This document shows, in pieces, positions 8,537-16,981 of a DNA stretch of 55,862 nt (within the stretch, counting starts at the first letter, position 1; each line of letters opens with the position of its first letter). The position numbers and the translations under genes are program-made. The notes under the pieces are model-generated. The model was given only the letters and a program-made list of their open reading frames with translations, searched no databases and was not told the DNA's origin. This DNA is from a bacterium. GTDB lineage: Bacteria; Campylobacterota; Campylobacteria; Campylobacterales; Sulfurovaceae. The DNA is taken from NCBI GenBank assembly GCA_018822805.1, contig JAHJJU010000057.1:1-55862 (forward strand). The letters are read 5' to 3'.

Positions 8537-8545
8537 ATTATATCA
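8537..8545 (-). promoter_or_regulatory. Extended -10 promoter immediately upstream of dnaG
   Basis: On the minus strand TGATATAAT is followed by 5 bases and then the dnaG ATG, placing the expected transcription start on or next to the A of the start codon. Confidence 0.5.
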
Positions 8546-8563
8546 AAAATTGTTGCCATCAAT

Positions 8564-8628
8564 AAGCAAACTGCATAACTACTTCATGATAAAATAAAGA
8601 TTACAAACAGCATAAGGAAAAGAGTGAA
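8564..8628 (+). repeat. 65-bp direct repeat, copy 1
   Basis: Identical over 65 bases to 14847-14911, same orientation. It contains an extended -10-like TGATAAAAT, an AAGGAAAAG ribosome-binding-like sequence and a GTG at 8624-8626. From that GTG a short frame (MNANTLQIYG...) runs into the end of the ABC ATPase gene and looks truncated. The repeat pair brackets the efflux/YtfJ/OMPLA cassette. Confidence 0.85.
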
Positions 8629-8652
8629 TGCAAATACACTTCAAATCTATGG

Positions 8653-9348
8653 TTATTTTGAATCTTTAAACACAACCCCCATATTTTCAATCTCCATGAC
8701 CCTATCACAATAAGGTAACATTCTATCATCATGCGTCACCATAATAATAGCCACATTTTGCTCTAAAGCTATCTTTTTAAGCATCTTAAGAACATCCACA
8801 GAACGATGGATATCTAAGGCCGCTGTTGGTTCATCGGCCAATATAATTTGAGGATTATTGGCTAACGCTCTAGCAATGGCTACCCTTTGGTTTTGTCCAC
8901 CTGAAAGTTGTGATGGCATGGCTTTTTCTTTATCAGCGATGTCAAGATATTTTAATAGCTCTCTCGCTTTTGCTTTGGAAACTTTATCATTTGTACCATT
9001 AGATTGGGGTAGAAGTGTTAGATTATCTATAATATTTAAAAAAGGAATGAGATAATGTGCTTGAAAGATAAATCCTATCTTTTCTCGTCTTAGTTTTCGA
9101 GTCTCTTTGGTCAGCCACTTATTATCATAGACCTTTTCATCTCCTATCCACATTTGACCAGAATTTGGGGTATCAACACACCCTATCATCATCAAAAGCG
9201 TAGTTTTTCCTGCACCACTAGGTGCTACAAGGGCGACTAACTCACCTTTGTCTATGGTAAAAGAGGCATCTTTGATAACCTCTACTAAGGTATCTCCTTT
9301 TCCAAAAGATTTATATAAGTTTTCTACTTTTATAGCAATATTACTCAT
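8653..9348 (-). CDS. ABC transporter ATP-binding protein (LolD/MacB type)
   Basis: 231-residue ATPase of the LolD/MacB/DevA class that powers an FtsX-like permease. It has Walker A APSGAGKTT (Ala where Gly is usual at the first position), Q-loop FIFQAHYLIPF, signature LSGGQNQR, Walker B IILADEPTAALD and the H-loop MVTHD. It is the last gene of a minus-strand operon TolC-HlyD-permease-ATPase. Its ATG is one base from the permease stop, indicating coupled translation. The operon predicts a tripartite efflux or secretion pump spanning both membranes. The substrate is not evident; peptides, lipids or macrolide-like compounds are typical of the class. Confidence 0.92.
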   Translation of the reverse strand: MSNIAIKVENLYKSFGKGDTLVEVIKDASFTIDKGELVALVAPSGAGKTTLLMMIGCVDTPNSGQMWIGDEKVYDNKWLTKETRKLRREKIGFIFQAHYLIPFLNIIDNLTLLPQSNGTNDKVSKAKARELLKYLDIADKEKAMPSQLSGGQNQRVAIARALANNPQIILADEPTAALDIHRSVDVLKMLKKIALEQNVAIIMVTHDDRMLPYCDRVMEIENMGVVFKDSK

Positions 9349-9349
9349 C

Positions 9350-10495
9350 TTAACCTCCTATGGCTACAGTGGGGTCAGCATTGATAACTTTTTTAACACC
9401 AATAAAAGATGCAAAGATAGATGCAATAACCACAATACCAAAAAGTAACCACGCATCATTAAGTTCTAATACCACATTTTTGGGAAATTTTCCATAAATC
9501 AGATGGGCAAAAATATTACCAAATATAAATGCCAAAACCCCAAGAAGTAGCGTCTCTTCAACTATCATTTTAATAATCATGCTATTGGGTAACCCTATGA
9601 GTTTCATAATCGAAATCTCTTTCATCTTTTCCAAAGTCATGGTGTAGATAATCAACGCAATAATAATCGTCGCTACAGCAATCAATATAACCGTAAAAAG
9701 TCCAATCTGTTTAGAGGCTTTCTCAACAACATTTCTAGTCAATACAACTTTCTGTTGAACTTTGGTATAGACATTTTTATGGTGCCATTTTTGTATTTCT
9801 TGTGCAACGATATCAACATTGTATCCAGCTTTGAGCGTAGCAATAATGGCATTGACCAAATGGGTATCTTTATTTATGATACCTCTGGCTCTATCGGTCT
9901 GAATTCGTTTATTGGTATAGGTAAATTGAAGTTCTTGGGCATCTTTTAGACTGATATAGACCAAAGGGTCACCACCAGAGGCGACTGTTCCATGCGTAAT
10001 ACCCACTACTTTATAAGAATTTCTTCCTAACTTTATCTTGTCACTTAGTTTATAACCTGTTTTATCACTCACCACTATCTCATAATGGTCATTTTGTAAT
10101 ACCGTTCCCTCTATGAGCCTATTGTAATTAATAGGATTAATCTCACCATAAACATCATAACCAATGGCTAAAACAGCCAGTTTTCTGTTTGCTAATGGAA
10201 GTTGTAAGTTTTGAAAAGTTATCGCCTCACATTTATCAATGGCTTGGATAGATTTAAGTGTGTATTTCAAATCCTCATGAACCCTTGAAGCTTCTGCAAA
10301 AGGTCCTAAAGTATCGTCTTGTACCACCCATAAATCTACATTCAAATCATTCAGAAGTACTTCAGCATCAGAAATCATACCACGATAAACCCCCATCATA
10401 ATGAGTACAATCCCAAGTAACATCCCCACACCCATGGCTGTAACAATGAACTTACCTAACGTGTGCCTGATATCCTCTTTGGCTAATGAAATCAT
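9350..10495 (-). CDS. ABC transporter permease (FtsX/MacB/DevC type)
   Basis: 381-residue inner-membrane permease with four membrane segments in the FtsX-like arrangement: one near 20-40, a large periplasmic MacB-PCD domain (about 40-255), then three C-terminal segments (about 263-290, 310-335, 345-368). FtsX-family features include GKFIVTAMGVGMLLG near the start and MKEISIMKLIGLPNSMI before the last helices. It works with the ATPase downstream (2-base gap) and the HlyD protein upstream, whose stop overlaps its ATG by 4 bases (ATGA). It is DevC-sized and lacks the fused ATPase of MacB. Confidence 0.9.
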   Translation of the reverse strand: MISLAKEDIRHTLGKFIVTAMGVGMLLGIVLIMMGVYRGMISDAEVLLNDLNVDLWVVQDDTLGPFAEASRVHEDLKYTLKSIQAIDKCEAITFQNLQLPLANRKLAVLAIGYDVYGEINPINYNRLIEGTVLQNDHYEIVVSDKTGYKLSDKIKLGRNSYKVVGITHGTVASGGDPLVYISLKDAQELQFTYTNKRIQTDRARGIINKDTHLVNAIIATLKAGYNVDIVAQEIQKWHHKNVYTKVQQKVVLTRNVVEKASKQIGLFTVILIAVATIIIALIIYTMTLEKMKEISIMKLIGLPNSMIIKMIVEETLLLGVLAFIFGNIFAHLIYGKFPKNVVLELNDAWLLFGIVVIASIFASFIGVKKVINADPTVAIGG

Positions 10496-11634
10496 AGGTG
10501 TATTTTCATCCCCTCTTTGAGAAGTTTTTTACTAAGATTCGGGATAATAATTTGAGCTTCTTTCTCTATATTCGTAACAGCCATATCCTTATCATCTTGT
10601 GCTATTTTTTTAATAACTTTAAACGTTGCACGATTTTTATTAACCAACCAAACACCCAATTTTCCATTTTCTTGTACCACTACGTTTAGAGGTATTTTTA
10701 CCACTTGTGTATACTCTTTGACAGCAATTTTAACTTCAGCCTGTTCATTGATATAAAAAGGTTCAGGAAGCGTATCAAATGCTATATTAACCTCTCGTTC
10801 TAACGTCACTGCGTCACTTATCGCATCCATTCGTTTAACAAATCCTGTGTATTTTTTATTGGGTTGTGAACGTAAAAATATGGTTGCTTTTTGATTAAGC
10901 TTAATTTGTTCACTAATGCGTTCATCTATTTTGGTGACAATCCAGAGTGTTTTAGGGTCAACAATTTTTAAAATAGCTTGAGAGGGTAAAATCGTTTGAG
11001 CTACTTCTGCTTCTCGACTAATGACATAGCCATCTACAGGTGCATAAACATTTAATCGTTTCATCTTTTCCAAAAGGGCATCAACACTTTTTTGAGCCAT
11101 CACCATTACCTCTTTTGCAGAAGCTATTTGTGCATGATTGGCTTGAATAGTCGATTCAACACTGCTTAACTCCGACGTAACTTTATCATATTCGGCTTGG
11201 GTCACAAAACCTTGCTTTTTAAGATTTTTATAACGATGATAAGTAGCCAATGCTAGTGATTTTTGAGCATTGAGACCTTTACGTTGTGCTTCTATAGATC
11301 GATGTTCTTCGTTGACTTTACGTAGATTGGTTTGGGCAATTTCTACTTGATTGTGCAAATCTACCCCATCCATGACCAACAATAAGTCACCTTTTTTAAC
11401 CCATGAACCACTATCGGTCAAAAGCTTTAAAATTTTTCCTCCTGTTTGGGCTGTGATGTTGTAAATATGATGTGCATTAATATTTCCAATACCCTGAACT
11501 TTTTCTTCTATTTCACCTAGCGTAGGATGTAGCGTTATATAGGTGGTTTTAGGAATATAGACTTTGCTATAAAACACGAAGCTCAACAGAGCAATCCCTC
11601 CTAAAATTAAAAGATATTTTAGAGCTGTTTTCAT
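10492..11634 (-). CDS. HlyD/MacA-type periplasmic adaptor (membrane fusion protein)
   Basis: 380 residues: an N-terminal membrane anchor (about 7-24), then a barrel-sandwich half (ITAQTGGKILKLLTDSGSWVKKGDLLL), a coiled-coil hairpin of about 90-190, the second lipoyl half (VYAPVDGYVISREAEVAQ) and a C-terminal beta-barrel/membrane-proximal domain. It links the FtsX-like permease in the inner membrane to the TolC-like channel encoded next to it. It overlaps both neighbouring genes by 4 bases, a tight translational unit. The long coiled coil fits adaptors that dock onto TolC-family channels. Substrate unknown. Confidence 0.9.
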   Translation of the reverse strand: MKTALKYLLILGGIALLSFVFYSKVYIPKTTYITLHPTLGEIEEKVQGIGNINAHHIYNITAQTGGKILKLLTDSGSWVKKGDLLLVMDGVDLHNQVEIAQTNLRKVNEEHRSIEAQRKGLNAQKSLALATYHRYKNLKKQGFVTQAEYDKVTSELSSVESTIQANHAQIASAKEVMVMAQKSVDALLEKMKRLNVYAPVDGYVISREAEVAQTILPSQAILKIVDPKTLWIVTKIDERISEQIKLNQKATIFLRSQPNKKYTGFVKRMDAISDAVTLEREVNIAFDTLPEPFYINEQAEVKIAVKEYTQVVKIPLNVVVQENGKLGVWLVNKNRATFKVIKKIAQDDKDMAVTNIEKEAQIIIPNLSKKLLKEGMKIHL

Positions 11635-12878
11635 TTCGTCTCTCCTTTTAGGTATTCCAATCTATGGATAATCGTACTTTTCGCATATTGGGCTTCTAAG
11701 CGTTCTAATTGAGCCATATAAACCCCTGTTGTGGCATCTAAAATTTCAATGTACGTTACCAACCCTTCTTTATAACGTGCTTCCATAATATCTTGAGTCG
11801 ATTTAGCTGTTTCTATTTGAACTGTTTTAGCGTCAAGGGTTTGTCGATAACGTTCCAAATCAATCAAGAGACGTGCATACTCTTCTTTTACGATTAAAGC
11901 CTTACTATCATAAGCAACCTGTGCTTGTTGTTTACTAAGTTGGGCTTGTTGAATTTGACTTTGCGTTTTACCCCCTGTATAGATGGGCAACGTATAGGTG
12001 ACACCAACCAACGTAGAGTTGTACTGATTTAATGTATTTTGATGCGTGTAGGAGACCACCACATCAACCGAACCATAACGTGAAGCTTTAGTGGATTGGT
12101 GAAGCAGTCTATTTTTTTGAATCCCCTCGTATAAGCCTTGAAGTGTAGGCGATTGATGCAACACTTTTTTTCCCTGCTCTCCGTTCCATTGGCTTTTGGA
12201 AATACTATTTTCAAGTTCAACACTATCTTCAATTGGTTCATTAATATAAAGAGAGAGGGTTGTTTTGGCTTTTAGAAAATTCGCTTTAGTCATAGCAAGA
12301 TGCTCTTTGGCAATAGAAATAGCAGATAAAAAGCGTAAGGTATCAGCTTGGGTTTTGAGTCCTTGTTTTTCCAATGCCACAGCTTGTGTATAGAGTGCCT
12401 CTTTGGCTTTGAGTTCTTGCTCTTGTACAGCCATCGCTTCTCGTTGCACTTGCATCAATTCATATTGTGTTTTAACCCTATAAGCTAAAAGAGATTTTAC
12501 CTCTTGTAGGGAAAAATTAGCTATTTTTTCTTGGACTTTTTGAGCATCAATCTTGGCTGTTGTTTGTGAAAAATCCCAAATTTTTTGTTTTAATGTCACC
12601 CCAGTATTCCACCCTGCTCCCTCTTTTGTATTGAAGAGACCATTTACAGGTAAAACATAAGTTTGTGTTGGATTGTATGTCGCATTAAGGGTAATTTGAG
12701 GCATTTGTTCAGCTTTAGCCGATGCTGTTACTTTGTGACTTTGTTCAATTTGCAAAACAAACTGTTCTACATCAGGATGAGCGTTTAATGTTTTATTAAT
12801 GGTCTCTTTAAGCGTTAGTATCTTGGCATCTAAACTCACCGTAAAGAGAAGCAAAAAGAGTACAATGACTTTTGACAT
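11631..12878 (-). CDS. TolC-family outer-membrane efflux channel
   Basis: 415-residue outer-membrane factor with a Sec signal peptide (about 1-18, KVIVLFLLLFTVSLDA). Two repeated OEP halves follow: long amphipathic helices rich in Gln/Ala/Lys with beta strands near 90-110 and 285-310 (VVVSYTHQNTLNQYNSTLVGVTYTLPIYTGG). The pattern AYNxPIYTGGKTQSQIQQA is typical of TolC relatives. First gene of the four-gene efflux operon, divergent from the ytfJ-like gene across 143 bases that must hold both promoters. No lipobox Cys is present, so it is TolC-like and not an OprM-type lipoprotein. Confidence 0.9.
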   Translation of the reverse strand: MSKVIVLFLLLFTVSLDAKILTLKETINKTLNAHPDVEQFVLQIEQSHKVTASAKAEQMPQITLNATYNPTQTYVLPVNGLFNTKEGAGWNTGVTLKQKIWDFSQTTAKIDAQKVQEKIANFSLQEVKSLLAYRVKTQYELMQVQREAMAVQEQELKAKEALYTQAVALEKQGLKTQADTLRFLSAISIAKEHLAMTKANFLKAKTTLSLYINEPIEDSVELENSISKSQWNGEQGKKVLHQSPTLQGLYEGIQKNRLLHQSTKASRYGSVDVVVSYTHQNTLNQYNSTLVGVTYTLPIYTGGKTQSQIQQAQLSKQQAQVAYDSKALIVKEEYARLLIDLERYRQTLDAKTVQIETAKSTQDIMEARYKEGLVTYIEILDATTGVYMAQLERLEAQYAKSTIIHRLEYLKGETK

Positions 12879-13021
12879 AAAGCTTTCCTTTTTTATTTTT
12901 GGCCATTATTACTTTTTATTGTTAACCCTATATGAATTTCTCATTTTATTAAGTACTATAAATTAACATAGCGTTCATACACTCATGGAATAATAGTAAA
13001 AATAAACTTATGGAGAAAAAT

Positions 13022-13537
13022 ATGAAAAATATGGTTTTATTGTTACTCATGTCACTCAATGTATTTGCAGTAAATGTGGGTGAAGTTCCAAAAGAACTTA
13101 CCTTAAGTGGTGAGAATGGTGGACACACACATGATGATTCTGCATGGAATTCAAGTAGTATTAAAAATAAAATTTATGTACTTTTTTATATGGATCCTGA
13201 TAAAAAAGATGTGAACGATAATTTTTTTAAAACATTGGATGCAAAACAGTTTAATAGTACCCTTGTAGGAAGAATTGCCATTGTTAATTTGGCAGCCACT
13301 TGGAAACCAAACTATGTTATAGAGACACTTCTTTCTGCTCGACAAGATCTCTTACCTGATACTATTTTTCTTAAAGATAAAAAAAGTATTTTAGTAAAAG
13401 AATGGGGCTTGGCTGATGACGCATCTGATGTATTAATTTTTTCAAAAAAAGGTGAAGTTCTTTTTTATAAAGCAGGAGAGTTAAGTACTGATGAAATCAA
13501 AGAGGCGATAGAGCTTATTGAAACAAATTTAAAATAA
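13022..13537 (+). CDS. YtfJ-family periplasmic thioredoxin-fold protein
   Basis: Secreted protein of about 171 residues resembling the YtfJ family. A short Sec signal (MKNMVLLLLMSLNVFA) is followed by a thioredoxin-like fold: YVLFYMDPDKKDVND, IAIVNLAATWKPNYVIETLL, TIFLKDKKSILVKEWGL and SDVLIFSKKGEVLF. There is no CxxC pair, so it is not a disulfide oxidoreductase. The start at 13022 is preferred over an ATG four codons earlier because GGAG lies 6 bases before it. It precedes the OMPLA gene by 14 bases, so the two are probably co-transcribed. Function of the family is unknown. Confidence 0.75.
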   Translation: MKNMVLLLLMSLNVFAVNVGEVPKELTLSGENGGHTHDDSAWNSSSIKNKIYVLFYMDPDKKDVNDNFFKTLDAKQFNSTLVGRIAIVNLAATWKPNYVIETLLSARQDLLPDTIFLKDKKSILVKEWGLADDASDVLIFSKKGEVLFYKAGELSTDEIKEAIELIETNLK

Positions 13538-13551
13538 TGTAAGAAATAGAG

Positions 13552-14772
13552 ATGAAAAAAACAGCTTTATTTGTATTGTTTCCTCTTTATCTTATCTCTG
13601 CTGAGATGAATGATTACAATCATGGCTTGAACTATTATCAAAATTATCAATACAAAGAGGCATACCCTATTGTTTTAGAAGAAGCCAAAAAAGGAAACAA
13701 AGAGGCTCAATATCTTTTGGGTAATATGTATCAGTATGGCTATGGTGTCAAAAAAGATAGTGATGAAGCAACTCTATGGTATAAAAAATCCTCTTCCACC
13801 TATGCATATATTGTAAATAGAAATACCAATGAGAGCAACTCTAGTTACAGTTCAAATAAAATTGAAAAGCAAATGAGTGGAAGTATACAACAAGGATTAC
13901 AACTTATTTTTAGTAAGCTAGATACACGTCTACCTGAGGTAAAAAAAGAGATACAGAAATTGGTTGATAAAGATTTTGGTCTTTTGCCTTATGATATTAA
14001 TTATTTAAATCCTATTTCATATTCTACGAGTAAATACAACAAACACTATTCTCAATACGTACATGATAATTTACCTTCTACTTATGAAAAAAATATGGAA
14101 GTTGAGTTTCAATTGAGTTTGCAAAAGCCTTTGAGTTATAACCTATTGGGTCTTAATGAATATATCTCTGTAGCCTATACTCAACAGGTATGGTGGCAAA
14201 TGTATAGTGATTCAGCACCCTTTCGTGAAACAAATTACAGTCCTGAAATCTTTATGAGCATCCCTTCACTCTATGAAGTAGATCAGTTGAATAATCTAAA
14301 AAGGATTCAGTTTGGCTACAGACATCAGTCAAATGGTCAAGATGGCTATCGTTCACGCTCATGGAACAGACTTTTTCTCTCCTCTTTTTGGCAGTTTGAG
14401 AATTTTTTTCTAAAAGCACAAGGGTGGTATAGAATTCCTGAAACTAAAAAACCTGAAGAGTTTTATACAGGTGTAAATCCTGATGTTACAGGAGATGACA
14501 ATCCAAACATAGAAGAGTATTTAGGTTATGGAGATATTCACCTTAAGTATCTTTATGGTAAAAACCAGTTTGGATTCATGTTGCGAAACAATCTAAAGTT
14601 AGATGGGAATAGAGGAGCTATACAGATTGATTGGTCTGCACCTCTACCTCACTCTGAAAATAGTTATTGGTATACGAAAGTTTTTAATGGTTATGGAGAA
14701 AGTTTGATAGACTATGATAAGAGTATTACCAAAATAAGTGTTGGATTTGCTTTTTATCGTAGTATGTTTTAA
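13552..14772 (+). CDS. pldA: Outer-membrane phospholipase A with N-terminal Sel1 repeat
   Basis: 406-residue outer-membrane phospholipase A1/A2 that hydrolyses acyl chains of phospholipids. A signal peptide (about 1-17) is followed by a TPR-like Sel1 region (about 22-80; EAQYLLGNMYQYGYGVKKDSDEA is diagnostic), an Asn/Ser-rich linker, then a 12-strand OMPLA barrel. The catalytic residues His258, Ser260 and Asn272 have the same spacing as His142/Ser144/Asn156 of E. coli OMPLA, within GYRHQSNG and SRSWNR. The Sel1 extension is unusual for OMPLA. It is downstream of a YtfJ-like gene, inside the region bracketed by the 65-bp direct repeat. ATG at 13552 is preceded by a weak AGAAATAGAG. Confidence 0.88.
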   Translation: MKKTALFVLFPLYLISAEMNDYNHGLNYYQNYQYKEAYPIVLEEAKKGNKEAQYLLGNMYQYGYGVKKDSDEATLWYKKSSSTYAYIVNRNTNESNSSYSSNKIEKQMSGSIQQGLQLIFSKLDTRLPEVKKEIQKLVDKDFGLLPYDINYLNPISYSTSKYNKHYSQYVHDNLPSTYEKNMEVEFQLSLQKPLSYNLLGLNEYISVAYTQQVWWQMYSDSAPFRETNYSPEIFMSIPSLYEVDQLNNLKRIQFGYRHQSNGQDGYRSRSWNRLFLSSFWQFENFFLKAQGWYRIPETKKPEEFYTGVNPDVTGDDNPNIEEYLGYGDIHLKYLYGKNQFGFMLRNNLKLDGNRGAIQIDWSAPLPHSENSYWYTKVFNGYGESLIDYDKSITKISVGFAFYRSMF

Positions 14773-14806
14773 GTAATTTTGAAAAAACCCTCGTATATGT
14801 TTAAAG

Positions 14807-14812
14807 TATAAT
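14807..14812 (+). promoter_or_regulatory. Orphan -10 element upstream of repeat copy 2
   Basis: TATAAT in an AT-rich stretch 35 bases before the second 65-bp repeat, with no intact gene downstream. It may be a leftover promoter of a lost gene. Confidence 0.25.
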
Positions 14813-14846
14813 TCTGGAGTCAATTCAGAGTTTGTATAGCAACTCA

Positions 14847-14911
14847 AAGCAAACTGCATAACTACTTCATGATAAAATAAAGATTACAAACAGCATAAGG
14901 AAAAGAGTGAA
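14847..14911 (+). repeat. 65-bp direct repeat, copy 2
   Basis: Perfect copy of 8564-8628. After the shared GTGAA the sequence diverges at once and its reading frame stops after five codons. What follows to 15021 is noncoding and includes a C-rich stretch (14972-14999) similar to 23899-23929. Confidence 0.85.
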
Positions 14912-14971
14912 CATTTACCCATAGGGCATAAACTATTGCTATTAAATTCATATTTTAACTCTCCGTCGTCG

Positions 14972-14999
14972 CAAAAACCAACCCAACCCAAAAACCCAC
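14972..14999. repeat. C-rich degenerate repeat, copy 1
   Basis: CAAAAACCAACCCAACCC and following bases resemble CAAAAACCACCCGACCC at 23899. Both are plus strand and lie a short way upstream of island genes. Confidence 0.3.
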
Positions 15000-15024
15000 T
15001 GCCATTTAAGTTAAGCCCCATTAG

Positions 15025-15059
15025 AGTATAATCAAACAGATAAAGTAGAAGGTAAAACG
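15025..15059 (+). promoter_or_regulatory. Duplicated promoter and leader of AAA-ATPase copy A
   Basis: TATAAT at 15027-15032 and AGAAGG before the ATG. The block AGTATAATCAAACAGATAAA is shared exactly with the leader of copy B (from 25192), so the duplicated unit begins about here. Confidence 0.5.
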
Positions 15060-16727
15060 ATGCAAAAAATACCCATAGGAATGAGTGATTTTAAAGAGCT
15101 GATTGAAACCGATAGATACTATGTGGATAAAACAGATTTTATTGCTGAAATCATTGATAGCAGTGCAAAGGTGCTTCTCCTTCCACGCCCAAGACGATTT
15201 GGAAAAACGCTTAATCTTAGTATGTTGAACTATTTTTTTGATAAAAGCGAAAACAATAAAGAGCTATTTAAAAGGTTAAACATTGCTCAAAATACAAAGG
15301 CAATGGAGCATTGTAATGCTTATCCTATTATTTACATTACTTTTAAAGATGTAAAAGAAGAGAGTTTTGAAAAGAGTCTTACTAAAATAGGAATGCTTAT
15401 TGAAAAAGAGTTTGCACGGCATAAAAAAGCTATTTTCAGCATAGAATTAGAAGAAAAAGAGAAACAATTAATAGAGAGATTATTAATCACTTCGGCGAAT
15501 CAAGTTGATTTTGAAGTAGCTTTAAAATTACTCTCCAAATTACTCACTCTTGCCCACAACCAAAAATGTATTATCCTTATAGATGAATACGATACCCCCA
15601 TTCAAACAGCGTTTTTAAAAGGGTATTATGAAGAGATGGTGGGGTTTTTCAAAACCTTTATGGGAGCCGTTTTAAAAGACAATGATGTCCATGTTTATAA
15701 AGCCGTGCTTACAGGGATTTTACGCATCTCTAAGGAGTCTATTTTTAGTGATTTAAACAACATAGAGGTCTATACCCTACTTGATAATGAGTTTGGAGAC
15801 AAATTTGGATTTAATACAAATGAAGTCAAAAATATGTTAAAAACCTATCAATTAGAGAACAGCATTGACGAGGTTAATGAGTGGTACAATGGGTATAAAA
15901 TAGGAGACTTCACCATCTATAACCCTTGGTCACTGCTCAATTATGTCAATCGCCGTCGTTTTGATGTCTACTGGGCAAACACCTCTTCGAATGATATTAT
16001 ACGTATTTTGGTAGAAAACTCCGATGGCTTTAGAGACGATTTAAAATACCTGCTCAAAGGTGAGATGGTAGAAAAAGTGATTAATCCCAACATTACGTTT
16101 AAAGACAGAGATTTTAATTTTAATGAAGAGATGTTGTACTCTTTTCTCTTTTTTTCAGGTTATCTAAAATATACCTCAAAAGAGTGGAGACAAGGGGAGC
16201 ATATTTGTACGTTAGGGATTGTCAATGTAGAGTGTCAATACATCTTTAGAAAAATCATTGCCAACTGGGTTAGTGAAAAGTTTTCTAATCCAAGACTTAG
16301 AATCTTGCTCAAATCCTTAACCGATGGCGATTTAAAATTGTTTGAAAAAATATTTAGTGAATTTGTACGAGACACGCTTTCATTTTATGATACAGGTAAA
16401 AATGTAGAGAGTGTTTATCATGCTTTTTTATTGGGACTGTTGGTCAACTTAAGTGATTATGAGGTTATCTCCAACAAAGAAGCAGGTTACGGACGGGTGG
16501 ATATTATGGTTTTACACAAAGAAGACAAAGAGAAATTAGCCTTGGTCATAGAGCTTAAAACCATTGATGAGTTTGAAGAAGAGACCAAAGAGAAAGCCTT
16601 AATAAGTGCCGTAAAACAGATAGAAGAAAAAGCCTATGCTTCAGAGGTTCAGAAAAAAGGCTATACAAATATTTTAGCCTTTGGTGTGGTGTTTGATGGT
16701 AAGAGGGTTTGGGTGAAGGAGGGGTGA
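15060..16727 (+). CDS. AAA-ATPase-like/PD-(D/E)XK nuclease family protein, copy A
   Basis: 555-residue protein of the AAA-ATPase_like plus DUF1703 architecture common in Bacteroidota and Campylobacterota and without a proven function. The N-terminal ATPase part has a P-loop-like PRPRRFGKTLNLSML near 42-56 and Walker B IILIDEYDTP near 171-180. The C-terminal nuclease-like domain has GYGRVDIMVL and LVIELKT (about 475-500), the D...ExK pattern of PD-(D/E)XK enzymes. About nine residues in ten match copy B at 25227. The differences cluster in the first ~100 residues and in about 235-300, while long blocks are identical. Its stop codon abuts a truncated DUF1016 gene. A defence, mobile-element or DNA-repair role is possible but unproven. 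Confidence 0.85.
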   Translation: MQKIPIGMSDFKELIETDRYYVDKTDFIAEIIDSSAKVLLLPRPRRFGKTLNLSMLNYFFDKSENNKELFKRLNIAQNTKAMEHCNAYPIIYITFKDVKEESFEKSLTKIGMLIEKEFARHKKAIFSIELEEKEKQLIERLLITSANQVDFEVALKLLSKLLTLAHNQKCIILIDEYDTPIQTAFLKGYYEEMVGFFKTFMGAVLKDNDVHVYKAVLTGILRISKESIFSDLNNIEVYTLLDNEFGDKFGFNTNEVKNMLKTYQLENSIDEVNEWYNGYKIGDFTIYNPWSLLNYVNRRRFDVYWANTSSNDIIRILVENSDGFRDDLKYLLKGEMVEKVINPNITFKDRDFNFNEEMLYSFLFFSGYLKYTSKEWRQGEHICTLGIVNVECQYIFRKIIANWVSEKFSNPRLRILLKSLTDGDLKLFEKIFSEFVRDTLSFYDTGKNVESVYHAFLLGLLVNLSDYEVISNKEAGYGRVDIMVLHKEDKEKLALVIELKTIDEFEEETKEKALISAVKQIEEKAYASEVQKKGYTNILAFGVVFDGKRVWVKEG

Positions 16728-16907
16728 GGGTTTAACCACTCCTTTACCCCAATTCTCTTTGGTAGTTTTGTCTGATATATACTTACCCAAATCCCAATAG
16801 TGTTCCATTACAGTGGTATTAGCTTGTTGATAAGCTTTTCGTTTTGCTTTATGAATAAGGGTTAATACTTCATTAAAACTGGTTTGATTATTTTTTATAT
16901 TTGGCAT
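16674..16907 (-). pseudogene. Truncated DUF1016 (YhcG-type) nuclease N-terminus
   Basis: From ATG 16907 (with an AGAGAAG ribosome-binding site) the first ~58 residues match the DUF1016 N-terminal domain: FNEVLTLIHKAKRKAYQQAN, then EHYWDLGKYIS and ENWGKGVV. Homology stops at the Val-Val next to base 16734. The remaining frame is only the antisense of the ATPase copy A 3' end. The rest of the domain and the C-terminal PD-(D/E)XK part are missing, so the gene was cut where the ATPase copy joins. Confidence 0.75.
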
Positions 16908-16981
16908 CGTTTTCTTCTCTTTTTACAAGTTTAACATTTATTATTTAATTTTGTTGGAAATGTGGTATATTGTCATATTGT

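Noticed and set aside
8624-8712. GTG-started frame from repeat copy 1 (MNANTLQIYG…)
   Set aside because: It has a good ribosome-binding site but reads through the antisense of the ABC ATPase 3' end after about ten codons; kept only as a possible truncated gene start within the repeat.
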